A stretch of DNA of 60,108 nt from assembly GCA_964619485.1 (NCBI GenBank), contig CAZUCI010000008.1:1-60108 (forward strand). The letters run 5' to 3'. Under the pieces are notes generated by a model. It did no database searches. It was given only the letters and a program-made list of their open reading frames with translations, and was not told where the DNA came from. How positions within the stretch are numbered: the first letter of the stretch is position 1; each line of letters opens with the position of its first letter. The position numbers and the translations under genes are program-made. Origin of the DNA: UBA2882 sp964619485 (GTDB taxonomy: Bacteria; Bacillota; Clostridia; Lachnospirales; Lachnospiraceae). This document shows positions 24,860 through 33,554 of this stretch, piece after piece.

Positions 24860-25316
24860 GACTAATTGTTGTTGTTATCCAAGCAGAAACAAGGCAAAGC
24901 ATGGACACAAGATTGAAAATTCCAATTGCGGCGAACGATTCATCCGATGTAAATATTTTCCCTAAAATACATCCCGTCACACAAACAATCATGATGGACA
25001 CTGTTAATACTGCACTAATAATGCGCTCTTCCTTTGAGGCTTTTGTGCTCTTCCTGATAATATTTATCATATTTTCCTCCGCTCTTTTCTCATAATCTTC
25101 ATTTTTAAGTTTTTCACCTGATAGCAGTTCATTTACCGATATGTCAAGTTCCTCACATAATGGTAATAACAAGGAAACATCTGGAAAACCATTTCCAGTT
25201 TCCCATTTAGAAATTGTTCTGTTGCTTATTCCCAATTTTTTCGCTAAAGCTGTTTGGGTATATCCTTTTTTCTTACGTTCGTCGGCTATAAATTTACCTG
25301 TCAAAATCTGATTCAT
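24846..25316 (-). CDS. Membrane-linked XRE-family regulator
   Basis: Protein of 156 residues. Seen: an N-terminal helix-turn-helix (ADERKKKGYTQTALAKKLG, then ISNRTISKWETGNGFPD), a charged linker, and two C-terminal hydrophobic helices (ISAVLTVSIMIVCVTGCILG and AIGIFNLVSMLCLVSAWI). ATG 25316 (MNQILTGKF) is chosen because AAAGGAGG lies six bases ahead of it on this strand; an upstream in-frame ATG has no such site. It has the same plan as the regulator at 21433-21906 on the other side of the UvrA2 gene. The target is unknown. Confidence 0.87.
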   Translation of the reverse strand: MNQILTGKFIADERKKKGYTQTALAKKLGISNRTISKWETGNGFPDVSLLLPLCEELDISVNELLSGEKLKNEDYEKRAEENMINIIRKSTKASKEERIISAVLTVSIMIVCVTGCILGKIFTSDESFAAIGIFNLVSMLCLVSAWITTTISLRNR

Positions 25317-25459
25317 AGCTGGCCTCCTTTCACCTTCACCTTCATTATCATCTATTTCAAACGTAGTGTATATCAACGCTTCAGAGAATAAAGGAATTCC
25401 ACGTTACGTAGATGTGTAACTTATTCTACTTTTAGATAAACACGTTTTTCAGACTCTAT

Positions 25460-25474
25460 TAATCAACTTGATTA
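25460..25474. promoter_or_regulatory. Perfect 15-base palindrome upstream of the XRE gene
   Basis: TAATCAACTTGATTA has seven-base arms around a single C. It lies in the 328-base space between the divergent XRE and gpx genes, about 145 bases before the XRE start, and may be an operator. The remainder of this space up to 25560 shows nothing clear. Confidence 0.45.
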
Positions 25475-25560
25475 TAACATATTTTCTTTCAAATCATACT
25501 ATTGAATCCTGTGGAAAATAGAGCAGAAAATCAGATATAGTGGTTAATAAAAAAACGTTA

Positions 25561-25616
25561 TTGACAAGTTATTAAAGATTGTGTACAATTCATCTTATAA
25601 AGATTGCGAACAATTA
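25561..25616 (+). promoter_or_regulatory. gpx promoter with repeated operator-like sites
   Basis: TTGACA (25561-25566), 17 bases and TACAAT (25584-25589) form a strong promoter. AAAGATTGTGTACAATT and AAAGATTGCGAACAATT form a 17-base direct repeat at 25574-25590 and 25600-25616. The first contains the palindrome ATTGTGTACAAT over the -10 box. The shape is like MarR/OhrR-type operators, which fits a peroxide-defence gene. Confidence 0.65.
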
Positions 25617-25644
25617 AATAGAAAACAATCAAAAGGAGAGAAAG

Positions 25645-26187
25645 ATGAATATTTACGATTATGAAGTAGAAAAAACAAATGGAGAGAAGTTAAAACTTTC
25701 TGATTACAAGGGGAAAGTAATGGTTATTGTGAACACCGCAACCGGATGCGGCTTTACACCACAGTATGAACAGCTGGAAAATATGTATGAAAGCCTTCAT
25801 GAGAAAGGACTGGAAATCATTGATATTCCATGTAACCAGTTCGCAGGGCAGACTCCGGGAACGGATGAGGAGATTAGTGAGTTCTGTACGTTGAAATACC
25901 ATACGCAGTTTCCACAGATGAAAAAAACGGATGTAAACGGAGAACAGGCACTGTCACTTTTTTCTTTTCTGAAAAGCAAGCAGGGGTTTCAAGGCTTTGG
26001 AAAGGGAGTAAAAGCCATGGCAATGGCAGCTATGCTGAAGAAGATTGATAAGGATTATAAGAATAATCCGGATATTAAATGGAATTTCACCAAATTTGTT
26101 GTGAATCGTGATGGGGAAGTAGTTGCCAGATTTGAGCCGACAGCGGATATGAAAGAGCTTGAGCAGTGTGTAGCCTCCCTGTTGTAG
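25645..26187 (+). CDS. Glutathione peroxidase family protein
   Basis: Thiol peroxidase of 180 residues, likely thioredoxin-dependent as in most bacterial members. Seen: VNTATGCGFTPQYEQLENMY with the peroxidatic Cys (not selenocysteine), IDIPCNQFAGQTPGTDEEI with the second Cys and the conserved Gln, and WNFTKFVVNRDGEVVARF with the catalytic Trp/Asn. GGAGAG precedes the start. The strong promoter with paired operator-like repeats implies control by a redox repressor. It is a single-gene unit bounded by terminators. Confidence 0.93.
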   Translation: MNIYDYEVEKTNGEKLKLSDYKGKVMVIVNTATGCGFTPQYEQLENMYESLHEKGLEIIDIPCNQFAGQTPGTDEEISEFCTLKYHTQFPQMKKTDVNGEQALSLFSFLKSKQGFQGFGKGVKAMAMAAMLKKIDKDYKNNPDIKWNFTKFVVNRDGEVVARFEPTADMKELEQCVASLL

Positions 26188-26192
26188 AAAAG

Positions 26193-26226
26193 TAAAATGA
26201 CAATGCACAGGTGCAATGTCATTTTA
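26193..26226 (+). terminator. Hairpin terminator after gpx
   Basis: TAAAATGACAATGCA pairs with TGCAATGTCATTTTA around CAGG, with one mismatch. The 3' arm supplies the T-rich end. Confidence 0.65.
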
Positions 26227-26241
26227 TATAATCATATGGTA

Positions 26242-26287
26242 AATAAAAGCAATTACTGAATTAGCCGGTAATTGCTTTTATTTTTTT
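26242..26287. terminator. Bidirectional terminator between gpx and the hybrid kinase
   Basis: AATAAAAGCAATTAC (26242-26256) pairs perfectly with GTAATTGCTTTTATT (26268-26282), followed by more T. The last bases of the minus-strand kinase gene lie inside the 3' arm, so it probably serves both genes. Confidence 0.85.
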
Positions 26288-29133
26288 GCAATCTGCTCCA
26301 ATATCGTTTTATACATTTTTGCCGGTTCAACCGGTTTGGCAAGATGAGTATTCATACCGACTTTTAGGCAGTTTTGAACATCTTCCTCATAGGCATTTGC
26401 TGTCATTGCAATAATGGGAACAACAGCAGCGTCTTCACGTTCTAACGCACGGATAGCCTTCGTGGCTTCCAGTCCATCCATAACAGGCATTCTCAGATCC
26501 ATTAAAATTGCGTCATAATAGAATTCACTGGAGTTACGAAAGGCATCGAGCCCTTCCTGTCCGTTGGAAGTATGTGTCACAATGCAGTCCACCTTTTTTA
26601 AAAGTCTTATGGCGATTTGAGCATTTAAGGGATGGTCCTCAACCAACAGTATCTTTTTACTGTTTAACATGGCTAGAGTAGTATCAAGCTTGAGGCTGTT
26701 GTCTGACTTGACAATGTCAACAGCATTTTCATCAATGACAGGATAGACTAAAATAACAGTAAACCGTGTGCCTTTGTCAATCGCGCTTTCAACATATATT
26801 TCGCCGTTCATCAGCTCCACCAGTTTTTTTACAATAGACAGCCCCAATCCTGTTCCTTCACTCTGTGGTACAACAGTTCGCATTTCCTGGGAAAAAGGCT
26901 TAAAAAGCTTGTTTTTGACAAAATCATCACTCATGCCGCAGCCGGTGTCAGTGATTGTATATTTGATTTTTGAGTATTCGCTGTCCCTTTGAACCAGCGT
27001 CTGTGTAAATTCCACAGTACCACCACAGGGAGTAAACTTAATGGCATTGGACAGAAGATTAACGAAAATCTGTCGAATACGAATGGGGTCTGTTTTTATG
27101 TATTTTTGGATAGCCACCTGCTCGATTTTTACCTGATAGCTGATGTCTTTCTTTTTGGCCATTGGCTCAATAATTCCATTTACACTGTCCAGCAGTTCCC
27201 TGGCAGCAATGATTTCAGAGGTAAAGGTAAGCTGACCACTCTCAATTTTCTGATAGTCAAGCGTTTCGTTGATCAGTCCAAGCAGATACTGCCCGGAGGA
27301 TTTGATTTTGTTGATATTGTCGTGTAAAACTGCAGTATTGTCCTCATCATTGCATAATTCAGCCATGCCAAGTATTCCATTCATTGGAGTTCTCATATCA
27401 TGACTCATCTGTGACAGAAAAGCACTCTTTGCATGGTTTGCCTGTTTGGCCTGCTCGGTTGCTTCTACGAGGCTGTTATTTAATTCCTTCAGCTCTGCAT
27501 TTGCCCTTTCAAGCTTCGCAGCACTTCGAATACGAAGAGAGAGTATTGCGATAAGTCCGGCAATCAGGCAGGAAAGAAGAAGGGTTATTAAAATGAACCA
27601 TGTACGATATTTATACAGATATTCCCGAAAGGACAGCTGATACTGGCTGGAAACGGTATATTTTGTGATGATATTTGTTTTGTCATTTGTTCCGATGCTG
27701 TCCAGACATTTGTTGATAATAGATAACAGCAGCGGATTTTCTGATTTTAATACTGCCATATCTATATCCTGACGAATGCCTGTAGATGTAAGCACAGTTA
27801 ATGACTCATATCGAGGTTTTTGAAGCAGCGAGCTGCTCATGTAGGTGTCAAGCAATGCAAAATCTGCGGAGCCGTTTAAAAGTGCATCGAGACAATCCAG
27901 TTTTGTGCCTGCAAAAGTGACAGTGGCATTGGGATACATTTTTTTCAGTAATTGTTCCCCATTAATAAAAGCGTTGGGGATTACAACTCTTACAGCATCA
28001 TCCGGATATAAAGTACTTCCCTTGATTGCAACAAAGGAAATGGTATCACTAAACATCGGATCAGTAAGAATAATGTCAGGAGAGAAGGTTGCAAATTCTG
28101 ATTTTGACAGACCATTGAAGATTCGTACACCGGTATCTTCGTTCATATAGTCAACAGCTCGAATGGTTTTGTCAACGGCTTCGTTTGTAAAGGTCAGACC
28201 GCTCAATTGTGAAATCATGTCAAGTAAATCTACCTGAATGCCATAAAGATTACCGGCTTCATCAATATCACACCAGGGGAATCGGTCTACCTGATTTCCA
28301 ACAGTAATCGTTCCGGCAGAAGCAATGTATTCCATTTCTTCTCTTGTAAAGGAGGGGATTGTAGTAACATCCGAGCTTCCAAAATAGTTCTCATATAAAT
28401 CGTTTGAAAAGGAGGGGTTTGCAATTCTGATTTTGGTCATTGCACGATTAACTTCGGAAAGCAGCTGAGAGTTTCCGTGTTTTACAATGATATAGAATGG
28501 GTCGGAGGAAATATCGCCAATCGTTTTATAGCCGGTTATTTCCTTCATTCCGGCGTTGAAAACAGCATCCACCTTACCGGCGTCAAGTGCTTCAAAGCAC
28601 TCGGCTGCTGTTGCATAATATTTGAAATTAAAAGAGAAATTATTTTCAGCTGCATAGGTCTCAAATTTACTGTTTGCCAAATCTTCTCGCAATGCAGCAA
28701 CTGTCATTCCATCAAAGGCAGTAAAGTCGTCAAAGTAGAATCTGTTATCATCCTTTCCTGCATAGAGCTTACTGTTTTCATAGCCCAGTGGCTCGTCTGA
28801 ATAATCATATATTTCATCACGCTCAACTGAATATTGTGCAGTGCAGACCATATCGATTTCACCGTTTTCAAGCATAGAAAGGAGATTGTCCCAGTTACCG
28901 TCAACAAACTCATAGTCCCAGTCGGTGTACTTGGTTATTTCATCAAGATATTCAGATGCAAAACCGGCGTAATCACTGGCTATTTCTGAGTTATTTAAAC
29001 CCGGAACATCATATTTCGCAACCTTTATTGTTTTTTCTTTCGCAGATACGGTTGTGGAAAAAACAGGCAGTATTGTAACGGCTATGACAATCAGAAATAA
29101 AAGTGCCTGAATTTTTCGCATTCCTCTTTTCAT
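26278..29133 (-). CDS. Hybrid sensor kinase with two periplasmic binding domains
   Basis: Membrane hybrid histidine kinase of 951 residues. Seen: a signal/anchor segment (IQALLFLIVIAVTILPVFS), two SBP_bac_3 solute-binding domains outside the cell (about 35-250 and 270-500), a membrane helix at about 512-535, a coiled linker, HisKA with SQMSHDMRTPMNGILGMAEL (His near 577), HATPase with TDTGCGMSDDF and GTGLGLSIVKKL, and a C-terminal receiver with KILLVEDHPLN and AILMDLRMPVMDG (phospho-Asp near 876). The tandem binding domains suggest sensing of amino acids or similar solutes. No response-regulator partner is adjacent. The start follows AGGAAGGG on this strand. Confidence 0.93.
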   Translation of the reverse strand: MKRGMRKIQALLFLIVIAVTILPVFSTTVSAKEKTIKVAKYDVPGLNNSEIASDYAGFASEYLDEITKYTDWDYEFVDGNWDNLLSMLENGEIDMVCTAQYSVERDEIYDYSDEPLGYENSKLYAGKDDNRFYFDDFTAFDGMTVAALREDLANSKFETYAAENNFSFNFKYYATAAECFEALDAGKVDAVFNAGMKEITGYKTIGDISSDPFYIIVKHGNSQLLSEVNRAMTKIRIANPSFSNDLYENYFGSSDVTTIPSFTREEMEYIASAGTITVGNQVDRFPWCDIDEAGNLYGIQVDLLDMISQLSGLTFTNEAVDKTIRAVDYMNEDTGVRIFNGLSKSEFATFSPDIILTDPMFSDTISFVAIKGSTLYPDDAVRVVIPNAFINGEQLLKKMYPNATVTFAGTKLDCLDALLNGSADFALLDTYMSSSLLQKPRYESLTVLTSTGIRQDIDMAVLKSENPLLLSIINKCLDSIGTNDKTNIITKYTVSSQYQLSFREYLYKYRTWFILITLLLSCLIAGLIAILSLRIRSAAKLERANAELKELNNSLVEATEQAKQANHAKSAFLSQMSHDMRTPMNGILGMAELCNDEDNTAVLHDNINKIKSSGQYLLGLINETLDYQKIESGQLTFTSEIIAARELLDSVNGIIEPMAKKKDISYQVKIEQVAIQKYIKTDPIRIRQIFVNLLSNAIKFTPCGGTVEFTQTLVQRDSEYSKIKYTITDTGCGMSDDFVKNKLFKPFSQEMRTVVPQSEGTGLGLSIVKKLVELMNGEIYVESAIDKGTRFTVILVYPVIDENAVDIVKSDNSLKLDTTLAMLNSKKILLVEDHPLNAQIAIRLLKKVDCIVTHTSNGQEGLDAFRNSSEFYYDAILMDLRMPVMDGLEATKAIRALEREDAAVVPIIAMTANAYEEDVQNCLKVGMNTHLAKPVEPAKMYKTILEQIAKK

Positions 29134-29278
29134 TTTTTCGCCCTTCCTGAGACTTATGCAAGCTCAAATTAAGTTCAATATTGTCCCACACGCTTCAACG
29201 AATAGCATATATATAAGTATATCTCTTAATTATGACAAATTCCATTGATTTTCTATAAAAATATCTGTTCATCTTGTA

Positions 29279-29334
29279 TTGACAAATATATAGATAAGTA
29301 ATATATTACCAATATAAAGGTAACATATTACTTA
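29279..29334 (+). promoter_or_regulatory. MarR promoter with two palindromic operators
   Basis: TTGACA (29279-29284), 17 bases and TATATT (29302-29307) form the promoter. TAAGTAATATATTACC (29295-29310) and GGTAACATATTACTTA (29319-29334) are a 16-base inverted repeat with 15 matches, and each half is itself close to palindromic (GTAATATATTAC). Two repressor dimers would cover the -10 box and the start site. Confidence 0.8.
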
Positions 29335-29346
29335 CAAGGAGGAGCT

Positions 29347-29853
29347 ATGGAATATAAATTCAGTAATTCAACAGGAATGTCAATTGATATGGGAAATATG
29401 GAAAACACTTTTTTCCTGGTCGGTTTATTAAATGAATTTATGAATCGGTTTCAAACGGTTGGAGACCGCTTTTTTAAAGAAATGAGTTGGAAACAGTGTT
29501 TTGTTTTAATCTGTATTCGTTTATTTGAAGAACCGCCGACATTAAAGGAGCTGTCGGAACTGATGGGAAGTTCCCATCAGAATATAAAACAGATGCTGTT
29601 AAAGCTGGAAAAGGGTGGATATGTAGAATTTGTTCCAGATGAGACTGATCGCAGAAAGCAAAGGATTGTTGTAACTAATAGAGCGGAAGATTTTTCCCAA
29701 AAGTATGATGCAGCCAGTGCGGAATTTATGAAAAATCTTTTTGAAAATATTGATGCAAAAAGCCTGGAAACAACGGTGGCAACAATTATACAGATGGATA
29801 ATCAGCTGAAAAAAATGGATATTCCAACAAGAGAGGGAGGAAGCAAATGTTGA
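29347..29853 (+). CDS. MarR-family transcriptional regulator
   Basis: Winged-helix repressor of 168 residues. Seen: a helical N terminus (LVGLLNEFMNRFQTVGDRFF), the DNA-binding region PPTLKELSELMGSSHQNIKQ followed by MLLKLEKGGYVEFVPDETDRR with the wing Asp-Arg, and a C-terminal dimerisation helix. It starts after AAGGAGGAG. The inverted repeats in its own promoter suggest autorepression. It overlaps the flavodoxin gene by seven bases, so the pair forms a small redox-responsive operon. Confidence 0.92.
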   Translation: MEYKFSNSTGMSIDMGNMENTFFLVGLLNEFMNRFQTVGDRFFKEMSWKQCFVLICIRLFEEPPTLKELSELMGSSHQNIKQMLLKLEKGGYVEFVPDETDRRKQRIVVTNRAEDFSQKYDAASAEFMKNLFENIDAKSLETTVATIIQMDNQLKKMDIPTREGGSKC

Positions 29854-30347
29854 AAACAATAGTAATTTATCAAAGCTCAACGGGTTTTACAAAGCAGTAT
29901 GCACAGTGGATTGCAGAGGAATTGTCCTGTGAAGCAATCGAATTAGCAAAGGTAACCGGCAAACTGATAGAGGATAATGACAGGATTATCTTTGGTGGAT
30001 GGATTATGGGGAACATGATTAATGGATTAGATAAAATCAGGAAAATGAATCCAAAGGAGCTGGTGATTTTTGCAGTAGGCTCCACGCCCCAGGAAATCAT
30101 AAATGTAGAAGAGATAAAATCAATTAATCATATCAATTCAGATGAGTCCTTTTATTATATGGTTGGTGGTTTCCGGTTTGAAAAACTGAATTTCATGGTG
30201 AGGGGAATGTTAAAGGCGTTAAAGAAGCAGGCTGAAAAAAAGGAAAATAAAACTGCACAGGAGCAGTATATGGCTGATAAACTGGGAACGTCCTTTGACC
30301 TGTCGGATAGAAAATACATCCATGATCTGGTAGGAGAAATGAGATGA
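29847..30347 (+). CDS. Flavodoxin-domain protein
   Basis: Protein of 166 residues with a flavodoxin_5 (HemG-like) fold. Seen: the FMN phosphate loop VIYQSSTGFTKQYAQWIAEE at the N terminus and IIFGGWIMGNMINGLDKIRK in the middle, typical of menaquinone-dependent protoporphyrinogen oxidase-like flavodoxins. The C terminus is charged. It is translated with the MarR gene (seven-base overlap), so it is probably the MarR target. Heme synthesis is not implied by the neighbours; a general redox or quinone role is more likely. Confidence 0.82.
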   Translation: MLKTIVIYQSSTGFTKQYAQWIAEELSCEAIELAKVTGKLIEDNDRIIFGGWIMGNMINGLDKIRKMNPKELVIFAVGSTPQEIINVEEIKSINHINSDESFYYMVGGFRFEKLNFMVRGMLKALKKQAEKKENKTAQEQYMADKLGTSFDLSDRKYIHDLVGEMR

Positions 30348-30384
30348 AGGTTAAACAGGATTATCTTATCATTAAATAAAGTTG

Positions 30385-30437
30385 TTGACAAAAATCAAAT
30401 AAGAGCGTATATATAACTTATAGACCGACGGTCGGTA
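30385..30437 (+). promoter_or_regulatory. TetR promoter and operator 1
   Basis: TTGACA (30385-30390), 17 bases and TATATA (30408-30413) form the promoter. The palindrome ACCGACGGTCGGT (30424-30436) sits at the expected transcription start. The same palindrome, extended, stands before the ABC exporter at 31132-31148. Confidence 0.88.
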
Positions 30438-30452
30438 CACCGAGGAGCGCAT

Positions 30453-31091
30453 ATGAATAAAGAAGCAAGAATTGTAAAGGAATATGACGAACGACGCAGA
30501 GAGATTATAGAAACTGCATCAAGATTATTTGTGCAGAAGGGCTATGACAAATGCAGTGTAAATGATATCTTAACAGCAATCGGTATCGCAAAAGGCACCT
30601 TCTATTATTATTTTAAATCAAAGGAAGAGGTGTTAGATGCTGTTGTAGGTCAGGCAACCGAAATAATACGTGACAGGGTATCTGAAGTGGTAAAGAGAGA
30701 AAACCTGAGACCGGATGAAATGATGCTTCAGATTTTTTTGTCAATGAGAATAGAGGATGAGATGACGGATGGGATGTTAGACGAGATTCATAAGTCAGAA
30801 AATGCGCTGTTTCATCAAAAATCACTGGTTCAGACGGTCGATATGATTGTACCGGTATTAACGGAGGTTGTAGAGAAGGGTGTAGAGGAAGGTATTTTTA
30901 CATGTGCTTTTCCAAAAGAATATATGCGAATTTTCTTAACATCTACATTAACGCTGATGGATCAGGGGATATTTCATGTAGCACTAGAGGAAGAGCAAAC
31001 GCAGATGATTTCATTGATTTCTCTTTTAGAAATGATGTTGGGACAGGAACCGGGCAGTATTATTAAGAAGGTTCAGATGTATTATAAATGA
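30453..31091 (+). CDS. TetR-family repressor of an ABC exporter
   Basis: Repressor of 212 residues. Seen: helix-turn-helix IIETASRLFVQKGYDKCSVN, then DILTAIGIAKGTFYYYFKSK, a canonical TetR reading head, and a helical C-terminal domain. It starts after GAGGAG. Matching operators lie in its own promoter and in front of the FtsX-like permease gene that follows, so it almost certainly represses both, with the transported compound as the probable inducer. Its stop codon touches the stem of the terminator that follows. Confidence 0.95.
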   Translation: MNKEARIVKEYDERRREIIETASRLFVQKGYDKCSVNDILTAIGIAKGTFYYYFKSKEEVLDAVVGQATEIIRDRVSEVVKRENLRPDEMMLQIFLSMRIEDEMTDGMLDEIHKSENALFHQKSLVQTVDMIVPVLTEVVEKGVEEGIFTCAFPKEYMRIFLTSTLTLMDQGIFHVALEEEQTQMISLISLLEMMLGQEPGSIIKKVQMYYK

Positions 31092-31121
31092 TAATAGGGA
31101 CATAAAGTCCTTATTATTTTT
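31091..31121 (+). terminator. Terminator after the TetR gene
   Basis: ATAATAGGGAC pairs with GTCCTTATTAT around ATAAA, with one G-T pair, and further T follow. It separates tetR from the ABC operon, so the exporter needs its own promoter. Confidence 0.8.
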
Positions 31122-31131
31122 AAATAATTAC

Positions 31132-31148
31132 AGACCGACGGTCGGTCT
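31132..31148 (+). promoter_or_regulatory. TetR operator 2 before the ABC exporter
   Basis: AGACCGACGGTCGGTCT is a perfect 17-base palindrome around a central G and contains the 13-base operator seen before the tetR gene. It lies 58 bases before the permease start. The promoter elements around it are weak. Confidence 0.9.
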
Positions 31149-31205
31149 AGATACATGCAAAGATTTGGTTAAAGAGTAACACTATTAGAAAGGAAAGGTC
31201 GAATT

Positions 31206-33554
31206 ATGTACCGGAAACTAATGAAAAACGAATTAATAAAGAATCCTGGAAATAATCTGATTCTGATGCTTTTAATGACAATATCAGTGGCTATAGCCGT
31301 GTCTGTATTTTTGATACTGTCACAGCTGTTTGCCTCTATTACTGGCTTATATCAGGTAGCGAATCCGCCGCATTTTCTGCAGATGCATAAGGGTGAAATC
31401 AATCAGCAGTCGGTGGATTTGTTTAACAGTGAATACAAGGACCTGGAGCATGCACAGACGGTGAAAATGATTGATGTATATGGAAGTGATCTGTTGGTGG
31501 AAGGAGGTCAGTCTTTTTCACTTTCAGACTGTAGACTGGATATCAGTCTTGTGAAACAAAATGAAAGCTATGATGTCCTTTTGGATGAGAATCGCAATGT
31601 AATAGAGTTGAATCCGGGCGAAATTGGAGTTCCGGTTATCCTGCTGGACCAGTTTGATATTAAAAAGGGTGATATTATACGTCTCCGGTATGGAGAGCAG
31701 GAGAAAAAATTTGTTGTGACAGAGTTTGTCTATGATGGACAGATGAACTCCACATTATGTTCTTCTACAAGATTTTTAATCAGTAATGAAGATTTTGTGC
31801 TGCTGGATGGAACCGCCGGTGAGACAGAGTATCTTTTGGAAGCATATTTTACAGATAAATCCATGGCTTCCGATTATCAGAGCGCATATGAGCAAAGTGA
31901 ACTGATGCTGCCGAAAAATGGTCAGGCAGTGACCTATCCAATTATTTTTCTGCTCAGTGCAATGACAGATATTATGACTGCAATTCTTTTGTCATTCGGT
32001 GGAATTATGATTACGCTTGTGTCTCTGCTGGCACTTCGCTATACGGTTCTGGCAGCAATGGAGGAAGAGGTAAGAGAAATAGGTACCATGAAGGCCATTG
32101 GAATTCCAGGGGCCGGTATTGTGAATCTGTATCTGTTCAAGGTACGGATTTTGATGATTGCAGGGTGCATGTTTGGTTATCTGCTTGCAATCTGCTTTAG
32201 CCAGTTACTTATGGAACACATGAAGCGCACCTTTGGAAAGCAGACAATGGGCGCCCAGAGCTTTTTCACCGGGATATTGATTGCATTGCTCATGTATGTC
32301 GTTGTTCTTCTGTTTACAAGAGCAGTACTGAGAAAAATTAAAAGGAGTTCAATAAAAGAACTGCTGATTTTAGAACATGGATTTGGAAAAGAGTATCGGG
32401 TAAAGAGTCATATGCATCAATCGAAGGTCATTCCCGTCAATTTTCTGATTGGATGCAGTGAGGTAAGAAAGGGATATGGAATTATTGTGCTGCTGGTGTT
32501 TTTTTCAACAGTGTTAATTGAAATTCCTGGTCAGGTGACATCGACACTTCAGAACGATCGTTTTGTAACCAGTATGGGAAGTCCGCTTACAGATGTAATG
32601 CTTGAGGTAGAACAGGGGTCAGATGCGGATGAGCGTAAGGAAAGTGTGGGACAGATGCTGGAAGCGGAGCAGGAGAGTGGAAAAATAAAAGCATGTTCTG
32701 TTATTAAAACTGTTCGGCTGCAGGCAGTTGATACAAATGGAGAATTACAGGGAATTCATGTCGATACAGGGGATTTGGCAGGAGATGGACTTTCCTATCT
32801 AACAGGAGGTTATCCGGAAAAGGAAAATGAAATGGCCCTGTCTGCACTGAATGCGGAGGAGCTTGGAAAACAGACAGGCGACACGATAGCTGTAAAAGCT
32901 GGCGAAGAGCTCATGGAATTCCGGGTGAAGGGAACCTATCAGGATGTTACCAGCGGAGGGAAAACCGCGAAAACACCTTATAATTTTAGTCAGGAGGCAG
33001 CGGAAAAATATACATTTCTGGTGGATCTGAATGAAAATGTTGATGTGGAAGCTCAGCTTGAAGTCTGGCAGAAGCAGCTTGGCAAGGGATATGTAGTGGA
33101 AGATATGAAGATGTTTATCGGCCAGACACTTGGAGGAGTGATTGACCAGTTAAAGAATGTGCAGTGGCTTCTTTTTTTACTTGGAATGCTTGTGACGGCT
33201 GTGATAACCTCACTTTATCGTAAGCTTCGTATGATCCGTGAAGCGGAGCAGTTTGCATTGAAAAAGGCGTTAGGCATACCAAAGAATGCTGTAGTTATTC
33301 AGGAACTGTACCAGATCATGATTGCAGGTTTCACAGGGATTGTGGCAGGAATTATTTTTACGGGAGTATTAGGGGATAGAATTATTAGTACAGCGTTCAG
33401 TGCTTTGGGAACAGGTTTATCGAAGATTGAATCCACAGGAATGCCATTATTTCAGGCTGTGGGGATTCCGGCAGGATTAAGCGTTATACTGATTGTTGTC
33501 ACGCTGCTTTCCTGCCAGGAAAGATTAAAAGGAAAGACGAGGATAAATGGTTGA
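31206..33554 (+). CDS. FtsX-family ABC transporter permease
   Basis: MacB/FtsX-type permease of 782 residues. Seen: an N-terminal helix (NLILMLLMTISVAIAVSVF), an extracytoplasmic domain (about 50-240), three helices (about 255-380: LLSFGGIMITLVSLLAL, then GCMFGYLLAICFSQLL), a second hydrophobic start near 425, a second outer domain, and a final three-helix block from about 655. The motif MEEEVREIGTMKAIGIP is typical of the cytoplasmic loop. Such exporters commonly remove peptides such as lantibiotics or work with sensors. Its stop overlaps the ATPase start. Confidence 0.9.
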   Translation: MYRKLMKNELIKNPGNNLILMLLMTISVAIAVSVFLILSQLFASITGLYQVANPPHFLQMHKGEINQQSVDLFNSEYKDLEHAQTVKMIDVYGSDLLVEGGQSFSLSDCRLDISLVKQNESYDVLLDENRNVIELNPGEIGVPVILLDQFDIKKGDIIRLRYGEQEKKFVVTEFVYDGQMNSTLCSSTRFLISNEDFVLLDGTAGETEYLLEAYFTDKSMASDYQSAYEQSELMLPKNGQAVTYPIIFLLSAMTDIMTAILLSFGGIMITLVSLLALRYTVLAAMEEEVREIGTMKAIGIPGAGIVNLYLFKVRILMIAGCMFGYLLAICFSQLLMEHMKRTFGKQTMGAQSFFTGILIALLMYVVVLLFTRAVLRKIKRSSIKELLILEHGFGKEYRVKSHMHQSKVIPVNFLIGCSEVRKGYGIIVLLVFFSTVLIEIPGQVTSTLQNDRFVTSMGSPLTDVMLEVEQGSDADERKESVGQMLEAEQESGKIKACSVIKTVRLQAVDTNGELQGIHVDTGDLAGDGLSYLTGGYPEKENEMALSALNAEELGKQTGDTIAVKAGEELMEFRVKGTYQDVTSGGKTAKTPYNFSQEAAEKYTFLVDLNENVDVEAQLEVWQKQLGKGYVVEDMKMFIGQTLGGVIDQLKNVQWLLFLLGMLVTAVITSLYRKLRMIREAEQFALKKALGIPKNAVVIQELYQIMIAGFTGIVAGIIFTGVLGDRIISTAFSALGTGLSKIESTGMPLFQAVGIPAGLSVILIVVTLLSCQERLKGKTRING

